From Microcaldota archaeon (GTDB lineage: Archaea; Micrarchaeota; Micrarchaeia; Micrarchaeales; Micrarchaeaceae): a stretch of 55,985 bases of DNA. Position numbers and translations under genes: made by a program. Where the stretch lies: the NCBI GenBank assembly GCA_021789815.1, contig JAJYIZ010000002.1:1-55985 (forward strand). The letters run 5' to 3'. The notes under the pieces were generated by a model. It was not told the origin of the DNA, did not search any database, and saw nothing but the letters and a program-made list of their open reading frames with translations. Numbering within the stretch: the stretch's first letter is position 1; each line of letters begins with the position of its first letter. Shown here piece by piece: positions 16,551 to 25,053 of the stretch.

Positions 16551-18328
16551 GGGACGAACACCAGAATTATAAAGACCAGTATGAGGCCTATGGCCAATGC
16601 GGCTATGTATGTATTTATGTTTCCTTTTTCTGCTATCTTCACAGAGCCGGCCAGGCCCATTACACCACTACTACCCATGTAGAAGAGCCGATTGAGCCCG
16701 TTGTCGAATATCTCTATTGCGTGGGCTACCAACCCGAAAAACTTTGCTATGTAAAGGTACGCCAGGTTGAGCGCGTTTCCTGTGTAGAGTATCTTTCTTG
16801 ACCTGCTCCCTTCAGACAGGACGTTCTTTGCCTTCTTGAACATTATGTACGCTGTAATTGCGCCGAACGCAGAGGCTGCCATCTCCACTATGCTGTGGTC
16901 AAGGTTTGCCTGCTGGGCCACACCATTGTAGAAAAAGATGACCGAAAACAGAATGATGAGGATTGCAAGGACTAACTGGGGAATCTGCATGCTTTTCTTA
17001 AGCAACGAGTAGCCTGCCGAATAGGCTGTTTGGTGCGCCTTCTTCTGGTTCTCCATGGGCACAAGCAGCCACCTGAAGATGTAAAGCGCTGTGAGGAAGT
17101 CAACAGCAGTAAGAACCGCATAAACAATCGCGTTGGAAGACGCTGCGCTGTCCACTGCGACCTTTCCGAAGAAGCCGCTGAACGGGAATATTCCAGAAAT
17201 TGATAGTGCTCCTATCAGCGCAGAGACGAAGAGCAGCCTGTTCCTGCCGAACGAAGATACTCTGTAAATGCTTGTGCGGTCATCGTTTGCCTTCATTATT
17301 GTGCCAGAGCTCATAAGCAGGAGTGCTTTGTAGAGTGCCTGGACTGTGAAGAATATCAGAGCTGCCGAAAGCGCGTTGAGCCCTATGGCAACAAACATGA
17401 GACCCAGATCTTCTATTGTAGAATATGCGAGAATCTTCTTTATGTGGTCAGAGGTAAGTGCTGTTATGGATCCTATGACTGCTGTTATTGTGCCTATAAG
17501 CAGCATTGGCCAGAGAAGGTTCAGCTTGACAAAGAGTGGGAGCAGCAGTACAGTCAGAAAGACCCCAGCCTTGACCATGGTTGACGAATGAAGGAATGCC
17601 GATACCGGTGTAGGGCCCTCCATGGCACCCGAAAGCCACTCGTGGAACGGGAACTGGGCCGATTTTGTGAACGCACCGACCAATATCAGCAACGCAGCAA
17701 CAGCAAGGTATGTTGATGAACCAGATAATGTCAGGGCAGCTGAGTTTATTGCGCTGAAGTTGAGGCTATGGAAACTGCTCCAGAGCAATAGAATTCCTGC
17801 CAGCATGGCTATGTCGCCGATAAGTATTGTTGTTATTGCGGTACGGGCTGCGTCTGCGGGGGCATCCCTCTGGTACCAGAAACCTATAAGCAGGTAGCTG
17901 GTTATCCCGAGCCCCTCCCACGCTATGAAGAAGGTAAGGAAATCACCAGACATCGCCAGCAGCATCATCGATATTGTAAACAGGCTCAGCTCGAAGTAGT
18001 ACCTGCTCTGCTCGCTAGGTACGTTCATGTAGCCAGTAGAGTAGAAAAATATCAGAGGGGATATTACAGCGATGAGAAAGAGCAACAAAGAGTTCGCGCC
18101 ACCCAACGATAGCGTTAACTGGAAGCCGTACTGGCCTATTGAGAACCAGTTGGTAAGCTGGTATGACTGAGCGGGTTGCATGAATAGGTAAATCGAAAGC
18201 AATGACGACCCTATAGCACCGGCGAGCGCAACATGTTTTGCATATTTCTCTGTCTTGATGGATGCGCCAAGAAGTAGCGATAATATTCCGCCAAAGAAGA
18301 GCGGGAGCAAGGCCACTAGTGGATGCAT
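16547..18328 (-). CDS. nuoL: NADH-quinone oxidoreductase-type subunit L
   Basis: 593 residues, the largest and most distal antiporter-like pump. Motifs: 'AWEGLGITSYLLIGFWYQRD', 'KSAQFPFHEWLSGAMEGPTP', 'SAFLHSSTMVKAGVFL', 'DHIKKILAYSTIEDLGLMFV', then a long C-terminal extension (about 430-593) that should form the lateral helix bracing NuoM and NuoN. Length is close to the usual 600-620. Five bases separate it from nuoK. Confidence 0.94.
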   Translation of the reverse strand: MHPLVALLPLFFGGILSLLLGASIKTEKYAKHVALAGAIGSSLLSIYLFMQPAQSYQLTNWFSIGQYGFQLTLSLGGANSLLLFLIAVISPLIFFYSTGYMNVPSEQSRYYFELSLFTISMMLLAMSGDFLTFFIAWEGLGITSYLLIGFWYQRDAPADAARTAITTILIGDIAMLAGILLLWSSFHSLNFSAINSAALTLSGSSTYLAVAALLILVGAFTKSAQFPFHEWLSGAMEGPTPVSAFLHSSTMVKAGVFLTVLLLPLFVKLNLLWPMLLIGTITAVIGSITALTSDHIKKILAYSTIEDLGLMFVAIGLNALSAALIFFTVQALYKALLLMSSGTIMKANDDRTSIYRVSSFGRNRLLFVSALIGALSISGIFPFSGFFGKVAVDSAASSNAIVYAVLTAVDFLTALYIFRWLLVPMENQKKAHQTAYSAGYSLLKKSMQIPQLVLAILIILFSVIFFYNGVAQQANLDHSIVEMAASAFGAITAYIMFKKAKNVLSEGSRSRKILYTGNALNLAYLYIAKFFGLVAHAIEIFDNGLNRLFYMGSSGVMGLAGSVKIAEKGNINTYIAALAIGLILVFIILVFVP

Positions 18329-18332
18329 CTCT

Positions 18333-18635
18333 TCACCTATCGCGTAGCCTGTTCAGCTTTGTCACATCTAGGTTCATCTTCAGTTTTGCAAGGTACCTGT
18401 AGAAGACCACGAGCGCAATCACATCCAGTGCGGCTATCGCCCATATCACGAACAGAAGGGATAGTATTTCGCCGTTAGTTATGTAGCTGTAGAGCGATAC
18501 AGCCACAAGAGAGCTCGCCACCAGTATTATCTCTATAGAAAGGACCATTATCACGAAATGCCTAGATGAAACAACGCCGGCTATGCCTATAGAGAAGAGC
18601 GCGATTCCCATTGTCAAAATAAAATCAAGGATCAT
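18333..18635 (-). CDS. nuoK: NADH-quinone oxidoreductase-type subunit K
   Basis: 100 residues and three membrane helices, the standard size of this MnhC-like subunit. The conserved membrane Glu lies in 'VLSIEIILVASSL' (helix 2), and helix 3 holds 'LLFVIWAIAALDVIALVVF' in place of the usual Glu-bearing AAxxA segment, so Asp takes a charged position there. ATG overlaps the nuoJ stop (ATGA-type). Confidence 0.9.
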   Translation of the reverse strand: MILDFILTMGIALFSIGIAGVVSSRHFVIMVLSIEIILVASSLVAVSLYSYITNGEILSLLFVIWAIAALDVIALVVFYRYLAKLKMNLDVTKLNRLRDR

Positions 18636-19123
18636 ATCACCTTAAGCCTGTTGAGCAGCGGTATCGCGCCGATCGCAAGCAGGAAGAGCATCAGCGCAAT
18701 TGTGTACAGCGACAGTATTGTGTATTTTGTAGTAAGCGATGCCGCAGCCTGGCTTGCAGTAAACGAGTTTGCAAGGGGCTGCCCTTGCGCGTAGCCGATT
18801 GTGCCTGTCTGGTACATTCCATACATCAGTATCGCAAATATCGCGATTGCGATAACCGCAAGTGCAACATAGTTTGTGTATTTGAAATGCGAATAGCTAG
18901 CTGCAGCGACTCCAACAAAGAGATAGACAGACACGCCGCCGATCATGACGAAGAGCTGTATCACCGCAAGGAGCGGCTGGTTCATCAGAAGAAAGATGAG
19001 CGAATTGACAAGGAAGACGAACGAGAGCGCTACGGCGACGTGCAGGACATCCCTGAATACGAACATTAGGGATGCGCCTATGGTTATCAGTGCTGCTAGA
19101 GCCACCGCGATTGCAGATATCAT
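18632..19123 (-). CDS. nuoJ: NADH-quinone oxidoreductase-type subunit J
   Basis: 163 residues, five predicted helices. 'VALSFVFLVNSLIFLLMNQPLLAVIQLFVMIGGVSVYLFV' carries the conserved pi-bulge helix region that contacts the quinone-side water chain. Length is typical for archaeal NuoJ. Located between nuoI and nuoK in the normal order. Confidence 0.88.
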   Translation of the reverse strand: MISAIAVALAALITIGASLMFVFRDVLHVAVALSFVFLVNSLIFLLMNQPLLAVIQLFVMIGGVSVYLFVGVAAASYSHFKYTNYVALAVIAIAIFAILMYGMYQTGTIGYAQGQPLANSFTASQAAASLTTKYTILSLYTIALMLFLLAIGAIPLLNRLKVI

Positions 19124-19142
19124 CCCATCACCGAGGATTCCT

Positions 19143-19505
19143 TCATTTGAGGTCCTCGGGCCTCTTGATAAATTCCCTTCTGTCGAACCTTTCGACGTTG
19201 TAATCCTTTGTTAGTATAAGGCATTCCGTTGGGCAGACCTCTTCGCATAGGGCGCAGAAGAGGCACCTCTCAAGGTTTATCTCGGGCATTATCTTCTTGC
19301 CCATGTCCGTGTCGACATTAACCATGGTTATTGTCCGGTTGGGGCAGATCCTTGCGCACGCAGAGCAGCTTATGCAGGTCTTCATGTCAAGCTTGTGTAC
19401 TCCCCTGTAGTTGTCCGTGACTGCCTCTCTCTGCTCCGGATACTCTAATGTCTCTGGAGCGCGTACCGCCTCTTTTGCAACGTCGACCAGCGGCTTTACA
19501 ATCAT
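19143..19505 (-). CDS. nuoI: NADH-quinone oxidoreductase-type subunit I (two [4Fe-4S] clusters)
   Basis: About 120 residues. Two complete ferredoxin motifs: C44-x2-C47-x2-C50-x3-C54-P (CISCSACARICP) and C81-x2-C84-x2-C87-x3-C91-P (CLFCALCEEVCP). It passes electrons through clusters N6a and N6b to N2. The frame opens at 19532, inside nuoH, but the ATG at 19505 starts eight bases past the nuoH stop and gives the natural N-terminus (MIVKPLVDVAKEAV). Confidence 0.93.
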   Translation of the reverse strand: MIVKPLVDVAKEAVRAPETLEYPEQREAVTDNYRGVHKLDMKTCISCSACARICPNRTITMVNVDTDMGKKIMPEINLERCLFCALCEEVCPTECLILTKDYNVERFDRREFIKRPEDLK

Positions 19506-19512
19506 CGCAACA

Positions 19513-20556
19513 CTAGTGAATGAATAATACAAATGTAACTAATAAATTAACTACTGCGAGCGGCGTCATGTACAGCCAACCAAGACGCAGAACGTTGCTT
19601 ATGCGCATCCGCACAAACGTGACACGTATCACTATTATGAATATTGAAAGAAGTACAACCTTTATCACTGCCCAAACGAACGGGGGCAGGATGCCAGGCC
19701 CCAGATAACCCCCGAAGAAGAGCACAGATATGAGCAGCGCGCCTGTGAATATTCTTGCATAGTCAAGGAAGAGAACCACCCCGTAATACGGTGCTGGCAC
19801 GTCTGTAAGCCAACCGGCTATAAGCTCACTGTCTGCTTCGCGAAGGTCGAAAGGCGGCCTCTCCAGCTCCGCCAGCATTATTATGAAGAAGATTGCGAGG
19901 CCAAGTGGCATCAGGAGTGCATACCAGTATGTGTGCTGAGCAGATATGATGCTCGAGAAGCTGTAGCTGTTGGCGAGCATCGCAACAGATACTACAACAA
20001 GCAGCAAAGGAATCTCATAGCTTATCAGCATGACCACGGATCTCTCTGCACCGATCGAAGCAAACTTGTTGCCGCTCGCCCACCCTGCTACGAACACGAA
20101 TAGGGGCACAAACGATAGTATCATGAAGACTACAATCAAGCCTAGGCTTGTGCCTATTCCTAAGTATGTGCTCGTGATAGGTATGAAGAACAGCATAAGC
20201 ACAAAGGCGGCCACCATTGCAGGTATAGATGCTAGGAAAAGGGTGCCGTCCGCCCCCTTTGGCACTATGTTCTCCTTGCTTATCAGTTTTATAAGGTCGG
20301 CAAGGTTCTGGAGCCATCCAAACTTCCCTACGTATGTGGGGCCGTGCCTGGACTGCATCCTTGCCATGAACTTTCTCTCAAAGTAGCTTACGAAGTAGAT
20401 GAAGACTGTAAGAAGGAGTATCAAACCTACAGCAAAAACCAGGATTGCTATGAAGGCCGACAAAGGAAAGAGGTACTGCTGTGGCACAACGCTGCGCAAC
20501 AGCCCTTCTATTATTGTTGTGTAGCCTTGAATGGCACCTGAGCCGATTGCAAACAT
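19513..20556 (-). CDS. nuoH: NADH-quinone oxidoreductase-type subunit H
   Basis: 347 residues, eight helices; forms most of the quinone chamber with NuoBD. Signs: 'SYFERKFMARMQSRHGPTYVG' (usual ERKxxxxxQxRxGP), 'QNLADLIKLISKENIVPKGAD', 'ELERPPFDLREADSELIAGW' with conserved acidic residues, and 'VTFVRMRISNVLRLGW'. First gene of the block; a TATA element at 20582-20592 puts the transcript start just before the ATG, so the peripheral-arm genes (A-D) must be transcribed from elsewhere. They are not in this window. Confidence 0.95.
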   Translation of the reverse strand: MFAIGSGAIQGYTTIIEGLLRSVVPQQYLFPLSAFIAILVFAVGLILLLTVFIYFVSYFERKFMARMQSRHGPTYVGKFGWLQNLADLIKLISKENIVPKGADGTLFLASIPAMVAAFVLMLFFIPITSTYLGIGTSLGLIVVFMILSFVPLFVFVAGWASGNKFASIGAERSVVMLISYEIPLLLVVVSVAMLANSYSFSSIISAQHTYWYALLMPLGLAIFFIIMLAELERPPFDLREADSELIAGWLTDVPAPYYGVVLFLDYARIFTGALLISVLFFGGYLGPGILPPFVWAVIKVVLLSIFIIVIRVTFVRMRISNVLRLGWLYMTPLAVVNLLVTFVLFIH

Positions 20557-20581
20557 GAAAACGAATCTGAATCTACTCTCA

Positions 20582-20592
20582 GGCTTTTATTT
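20582..20592. promoter_or_regulatory. TATA element shared by nuoH (minus) and a small gene (plus)
   Basis: GCTTTTATTTG reads CAAATAAAAGC on the other strand. On the minus strand it predicts a start near 20561, five bases before the nuoH ATG; on the plus strand one near 20613, nine bases before the TTG at 20622. One box could thus serve both directions. Confidence 0.4.
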
Positions 20593-20621
20593 GTTTGTTG
20601 CGTTTTGGGTATGTTGGTTAC

Positions 20622-20885
20622 TTGCCGACAGAACAGGCGCTTGGGATTGTGAAGTCCGGGACAGCAAGGCTCAGGGTAAAGAGAGCCGGAATGCTGCAGT
20701 ACGTCGTATTTGCCGTTAAGAGGATAAAGCTCGGAGCAGATGAGTTCGCAGAGCTCTATTCCAATAGGGTAATAGACTTTGGTGAACTGCAGAGGCTTGC
20801 AGATGAGACTGGCTTGCCGGTTGAAGCGTCGAACGGCAGGGCGTTCCCAAAGGGATTGGGGGCTAAGGATTTCATAGGAATCTAA
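20622..20885 (+). CDS. Hypothetical small protein
   Basis: About 87 residues from the TTG at 20622; the frame is open to a TTG at 20595. 'GTARLRVKRAGMLQYVVFAVKRIKLG' (strand-turn-strand, basic) is followed by 'ADEFAELYSNRVIDFGELQRLADETGLPVE', a compact helical unit, and a conserved-looking 'NGRAFPKGLGAKDF' end. This two-part build suggests a small nucleic-acid or protein-binding fold. I do not recognise the family. It ends one base before the stop of the convergent extracellular-protein gene. Confidence 0.5.
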   Translation: MPTEQALGIVKSGTARLRVKRAGMLQYVVFAVKRIKLGADEFAELYSNRVIDFGELQRLADETGLPVEASNGRAFPKGLGAKDFIGI

Positions 20886-22583
20886 CTATACGGCAAAGTT
20901 GCTTATGTTTACGTAGCCATACGCCCTTTGCACCATTCCGTTTATTGTGTAGTTTAGCGAAAGGCTGTAGCTTGTTTGAGCGGTTGCGACCGGGACCGGT
21001 AGGTTGTAGCAATAGAGTATGGCATTCGCGGACTGCCCCTGCGCTATGCTCAGGTTTAGTGCCTCGTTCTGGTGCGCTCCAGAGACTGCGCAGGATGCGC
21101 TAGAAATCTTAATCGTGCTGCCAAGATTATTCACAAAACGCAAAGATGCGAAAGAGGTGGTGTGGTTGAAGCCGAGTACATTGCACGATATCGATACATT
21201 GAGTATTGTGCAGGTATTTCTGAAGGGTGTGTTCCAGCCCGCGCTCCTGCTGCTTATGTTGCGCGATAGGAGGAGCCTGAGCCCGTTCTCGTTGGCCTGC
21301 CGCAGGTTGCTTGAGTTGACAAATGAATAGAGCGATGCTGTGTAATTCGATGTCACAACCGTCTCATTTATGAGTGCGGTTGTCTCGCCGCTGCCATACA
21401 ATGGAGCCACAAAGCTCGAGCATATGAACACGTTCCCGCTCGGGTAGACTATCCCGTTGCAGGTCTGGTTCCTGCTAATGTCAACGCTCGGGACGTTCTG
21501 CTTTATGTAGCTCAGATATGTGCCGTACTGGTTCCCGAAGAGGCTGGCTGCACCGAACGAGCCATTCAGATGAGTTATTGCAGACCCCAGGTATATCGAA
21601 TTAGTGTAATAGAAGTTGCTCGACAGGTTGGCCAGCCTCGGCGTTGAGTTGAAGCCAGACGATATTAACGCGCTTTCGCTATCTGTATGCGCAGATGCCG
21701 CTATGTTGCTGCATGTTCCTGAGCTTGTGTTGTTGTAATATGATATCATCTTCGTCCAGCCGTTTGAGTAGAAGAAGCAGACGCTTACAGTATTGCTCAC
21801 AGCTGCATAGAGCGCAGGTGTGCCGTTCAGGCTTATGCTTGTCATAGGCACAGAGAAGCTATTCACTATTGCGGCGACTATGCCTGGGCTGAGCGTGCCC
21901 TGCAACCATGTTGTGTAGGCTATCGACCCGTTTTTGTAATATGATATCGCACCCCTGCCTGCGTTTATTGTGCCTGCAAGGTTTTGCAGTGTCCTTAGCA
22001 CTATGGAGTGCGCAGGGCCAAGCATCTGGTTGACAACGCTGATGTTGTAACCGAGGGCTATGTTCGCAAGCGCGGAGCTGCCGTTCCTGAATATTGCAAA
22101 CGTATCTGTGCCAGATATACCGTTGTTTGGCACGCTTGTGTAGACCTCTGGCGACTGCTGCGCACTCACATTTACCGTTACTGACGCTTGTGCGAGTGAT
22201 CTGTTCTGTATGTCAAAGAGATGCCCTGGGTCTGCTATCACTTCAAATGTGTATGTGCCGTTTGCGGGATATGTGTAATTCCAGTATATCGCTCCACCCT
22301 TCCCTGCAGGCAGGGTAACCTTGTAATTGCCAAACGGATTGCCGTTTATGTATATGAGCAAAGGCAGTGAGGTCACGCTCTTTGATCCGGTATTGTTGAT
22401 GTACAGCTTGAATCCAGACTTTTGGAACGGGTAAACCGTATGCGTCCCGTTCGATAGCAACGTTGTGCTTATGCTGTATGTGTACTTTAGCTGGCTTGAG
22501 AGGGCGTATGCGACGCCTAGAGCAACGACTATGACTATTATAGAGTAGACCAATACGCTTTTGAAATCCAATAAATCACTCAC
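20886..22583 (-). CDS. Large membrane-anchored extracellular protein
   Basis: 565 residues. One N-terminal helix (about 10-30, 'VLVYSIIVIVVALGVAYAL') anchors a long outside part rich in Ser, Thr, Asn and Gly with many N-x-S/T sites. Residues 50-140 look like a beta-sandwich of the CARDB/Ig type ('GFKLYINNTGSKSVTSLPLLIYINGN', 'YPANGTYTFEVIADP'). A few Cys in the C-terminal third may form disulfides. It is probably a surface structural or binding protein. The start overlaps the stop of the HTH gene by four bases, so both come from one transcript. Confidence 0.6.
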   Translation of the reverse strand: MSDLLDFKSVLVYSIIVIVVALGVAYALSSQLKYTYSISTTLLSNGTHTVYPFQKSGFKLYINNTGSKSVTSLPLLIYINGNPFGNYKVTLPAGKGGAIYWNYTYPANGTYTFEVIADPGHLFDIQNRSLAQASVTVNVSAQQSPEVYTSVPNNGISGTDTFAIFRNGSSALANIALGYNISVVNQMLGPAHSIVLRTLQNLAGTINAGRGAISYYKNGSIAYTTWLQGTLSPGIVAAIVNSFSVPMTSISLNGTPALYAAVSNTVSVCFFYSNGWTKMISYYNNTSSGTCSNIAASAHTDSESALISSGFNSTPRLANLSSNFYYTNSIYLGSAITHLNGSFGAASLFGNQYGTYLSYIKQNVPSVDISRNQTCNGIVYPSGNVFICSSFVAPLYGSGETTALINETVVTSNYTASLYSFVNSSNLRQANENGLRLLLSRNISSRSAGWNTPFRNTCTILNVSISCNVLGFNHTTSFASLRFVNNLGSTIKISSASCAVSGAHQNEALNLSIAQGQSANAILYCYNLPVPVATAQTSYSLSLNYTINGMVQRAYGYVNISNFAV

Positions 22584-23041
22584 TGCCTGCCCTTTAGCTC
22601 TTTTATTGCAGCCGATATCTTCTCCTTTATGGGCTGCACCTCTGTGTTGAAGTATTCGCTAACCCATGCCTCTTCGTTGTACTTTTGATCCGGGTTTGCA
22701 TTCGACAGGAAATATACACCCTTAGAATGGCTGACCACCTTCGCTTTGCTAAGCTGGAGCAGGTGATATCTAAGGGTCTTCTCGTTCATGGGCTCCCAGT
22801 TCTTTGATATATATTCGGAAAGCTCTTGCACCGATGGATCCTTGCGCTCGACGAACTGGAAGTACAGTATGGAATCCAAAACTGCTACCGCGCTCTGCCT
22901 TGATTCTCCGGGGTTTATTATTCCTAGTGCAAGCGCTAGCCACCTTACCAAGGATCGCCTTGTCTCAGTGACCTCTTTTGTGAGCATCATGTTTCGCAGG
23001 GTTATTTCTCTTTCTATGAACTTCGATTCGTTGAGCTCCAT
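22580..23041 (-). CDS. Helix-turn-helix protein, probable transcription regulator
   Basis: 153 residues, soluble. 'SVQELSEYISKNWEPMNEKTLRYHLLQLSKAKVVSHSKGVYFLS' (about 73-117) is a good winged-helix pattern: helix, turn, recognition helix, wing ending in an aromatic strand. The N-terminal half is helical and may be a dimer or sensor part; a C-terminal helix follows. Its stop is fused by ATGA overlap to the extracellular-protein gene, an unusual pairing that suggests it controls or responds to envelope state. Confidence 0.6.
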   Translation of the reverse strand: MELNESKFIEREITLRNMMLTKEVTETRRSLVRWLALALGIINPGESRQSAVAVLDSILYFQFVERKDPSVQELSEYISKNWEPMNEKTLRYHLLQLSKAKVVSHSKGVYFLSNANPDQKYNEEAWVSEYFNTEVQPIKEKISAAIKELKGRQ

Positions 23042-23177
23042 AAATGCACCATAAGGAAAATGCGTGCCGCCTTGTCTTATTTTTATTGTCGAATGTTTCT
23101 AAATACCTTTCCTATTTTTGGCAAGGTTTTCTGGCAAGCATTTAAAGCTCTTTCAATAATTATAGGTTGGTGATCGG

Positions 23178-23537
23178 TTGGCTAAGGTAGAGATATCAAT
23201 AAAATTCGAGCCAGAGACCCTGAAGTCCTACTCGAAGAACGAGGCATATCTTGTCCTATCCCTGAAGAACAGCGACGGTAGCTCCGCGTATTGGTGCGAG
23301 TGCGATGTTTCTGTCAGGCCGCCGCTCTCCTTGACGCACGACAAGGAGCTGAATGTCGGAAAGACGAAAGTCGGAATAGTCAAGCCGAACGGCGAGCTGA
23401 GCAAGAGGATAAGGCTCTATACAATGCCGAACAACATACCAGATGAATACCCCGTCTCTGTCACTTCGTACATATACGACGCTGACGGAGCAATAGCAGA
23501 ACGGGAAGAGAAGAGCGAGAAACTGCCATGCAAATAG
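23178..23537 (+). CDS. Hypothetical beta-rich protein
   Basis: 119 residues beginning at a TTG (23178) preceded by GGTGATC, an exact match to the archaeal ribosome-binding core but very close to the start. Alternating strands ('EISIKFEPETLKSYSKNEAY', 'WCECDVSVRPPLSL', 'YPVSVTSYIYDADG') suggest an Ig-like or C2-like beta-sandwich, intracellular as there is no signal peptide. Two close Cys (WCEC) are notable. Convergent with the phosphatidyltransferase gene with no gap. Family unknown. Confidence 0.55.
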   Translation: MAKVEISIKFEPETLKSYSKNEAYLVLSLKNSDGSSAYWCECDVSVRPPLSLTHDKELNVGKTKVGIVKPNGELSKRIRLYTMPNNIPDEYPVSVTSYIYDADGAIAEREEKSEKLPCK

Positions 23538-24182
23538 TCAGCCGTAGATGCTCTCGTACATCTCCGCGGCACCCCTCAGCATTATGTGGAAGAACAGGAT
23601 TGCTACTGCAACGTATGCAATGATGAGATACCAGCCAAAGGTATAACCGATTATGTAGATCAGCGCAAGATACCCGAAGTTTATAGCCTTGTTGACGTTG
23701 ATCCAGCCGCGCCCCGCAACAGAAGAGAAGACCATGCGCGCGAACTTTGTGTGCATTTTTGATGATGTGCCTCTAGATGCCATCATCGCATCAACATAAG
23801 CGTGCCTTATCACTATCAGGAGGAACACCCAGATCGGGATTATATGCAGATACGTGAAGATTATCCAGAACGCGAACTCCACAACTCGGTCACCCGCTAT
23901 GTCAAGCCTGGCACCGTACCGCGTGCCTGACAATGACTTGTACTTTGCGACCTTTGCCTTTGCATGCCTGTTGCCTAAAACCGTGGCCATTACGTAATCC
24001 CAGAAACTGACCCGGCCCTTGCTCTTGGCGTTGACCATGGCAAACCCGTCAACCGCGTCGAGTATGAACATTATGCCTATCAGGACGAGCGTGAGTATGA
24101 CATTCAGCCTGTTGAATATCGCGTACGCTATAGGAAAGATCATCAGGGTCCTGATTACAGTCATTAGGTCTGCTCTGTTCAT
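23538..24182 (-). CDS. CDP-alcohol phosphatidyltransferase family membrane protein with an insertion
   Basis: 214 residues, about six helices. The catalytic signature D-x2-D-G-x2-A...G-x3-D-x3-D is present in two pieces: 'LDAVDGFA' and 'YGARLDIAGD'. In the family these acidic residues bind two metals and transfer a phospho-alcohol from CDP-diacylglycerol or CDP-archaeol, making inositol, glycerol or serine phospholipid heads. Normally about 12 residues separate the two parts; here about 43 do, and the Arg of AR is Met. So either the active loop is remodelled or the substrate differs. The frame opens at 24290, but CTTTATAGC (about 24204-24212) predicts a leaderless start at the ATG 24182. Confidence 0.72.
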   Translation of the reverse strand: MNRADLMTVIRTLMIFPIAYAIFNRLNVILTLVLIGIMFILDAVDGFAMVNAKSKGRVSFWDYVMATVLGNRHAKAKVAKYKSLSGTRYGARLDIAGDRVVEFAFWIIFTYLHIIPIWVFLLIVIRHAYVDAMMASRGTSSKMHTKFARMVFSSVAGRGWINVNKAINFGYLALIYIIGYTFGWYLIIAYVAVAILFFHIMLRGAAEMYESIYG

Positions 24183-24307
24183 CTGTGCAAAATCGCTACT
24201 TAAGGCTATAAAGATTGTGCTCTTCTTGCAATGTTTTTGGCCGCCCGGATATACGAAGCTTATCAATAGCGTTAAAAAGAGCTCTTTCATTATCTACTTG
24301 TGGTGGG

Positions 24308-24970
24308 ATGGCATCTAGCAATATGGGATTGGCTATTTTAGGAATAATAATTGTAGTGCTGATAGCTGTAGGTGTTCTGTACCTCTATCATAGCAAAGGC
24401 GGATTTTCGACCATTGCAGTGCAGATGACAGACCCTCCCAAAGTTCCTGCCGGGACCTCTGCCTTGGTAATAGCCTACTCTTCAGTAAAAGTCCACGCAT
24501 TCAGCGCAACCAGCAACCCTGCCAATGAAACAAACCAGAGCGGTTGGTACAATGCAGATGGCAGCGGCTCTGTGAACCTGCTTGCCGTGACAAATGTCTC
24601 GCAGACCATAGCTACTGCGCAGGTGCCCACAAACTCTATTGTTAACATAGTAAGATTCAACATAACCTCTGCAACGATAACCATAAACGGCACTACATAC
24701 AATGTAACAAGCCCCAACGGCCAGATAAACGTAGCTGTAAGAGCCAGCCCTAAGATAAACGCAAGCTCCGCTGCGGTGCTGATAGATTTCAGAGCGACCG
24801 TCAACACGCAGGGGAACGCAAGCTCGCATACATACATGCTCGTGCCGGCTGCAACTGCTATAGTGGTAAATGCAAACTCTAGCGTAAGCATAAACACAAA
24901 TGTTGGCGGCCAGGGATCTATTTCTGCAAGCAGCAGAGCGAGGCTGAACCTCGGACTTAACGTGAGCTAG
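24308..24970 (+). CDS. DUF4382-like extracellular lipoprotein-type protein
   Basis: 220 residues from the ATG at 24308 (GGTGGG just before it). One N-terminal membrane helix (about 5-25) is followed by a beta-rich outside domain: 'IAVQMTDPPKVPAGTSALVI', 'SSVKVHA', 'GWYN...GSVNLLAVTNVSQTIATAQVP', 'RFNITSATITINGTTY'. This is the pattern of DUF4382, an Ig-like domain found on archaeal and bacterial surface proteins. Many N-x-S/T sites occur. The upstream open frame (24215-24307) is not needed. Ligand or role unknown. Confidence 0.65.
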   Translation: MASSNMGLAILGIIIVVLIAVGVLYLYHSKGGFSTIAVQMTDPPKVPAGTSALVIAYSSVKVHAFSATSNPANETNQSGWYNADGSGSVNLLAVTNVSQTIATAQVPTNSIVNIVRFNITSATITINGTTYNVTSPNGQINVAVRASPKINASSAAVLIDFRATVNTQGNASSHTYMLVPAATAIVVNANSSVSINTNVGGQGSISASSRARLNLGLNVS

Positions 24971-25053
24971 GGCTGCACAGAAGCCTTTAATTCCTGAACA
25001 AAGCCATTCTGCGTTGCGTGGAATGGTTGTTGTATGGCAAGAAAGAAGGCCCC

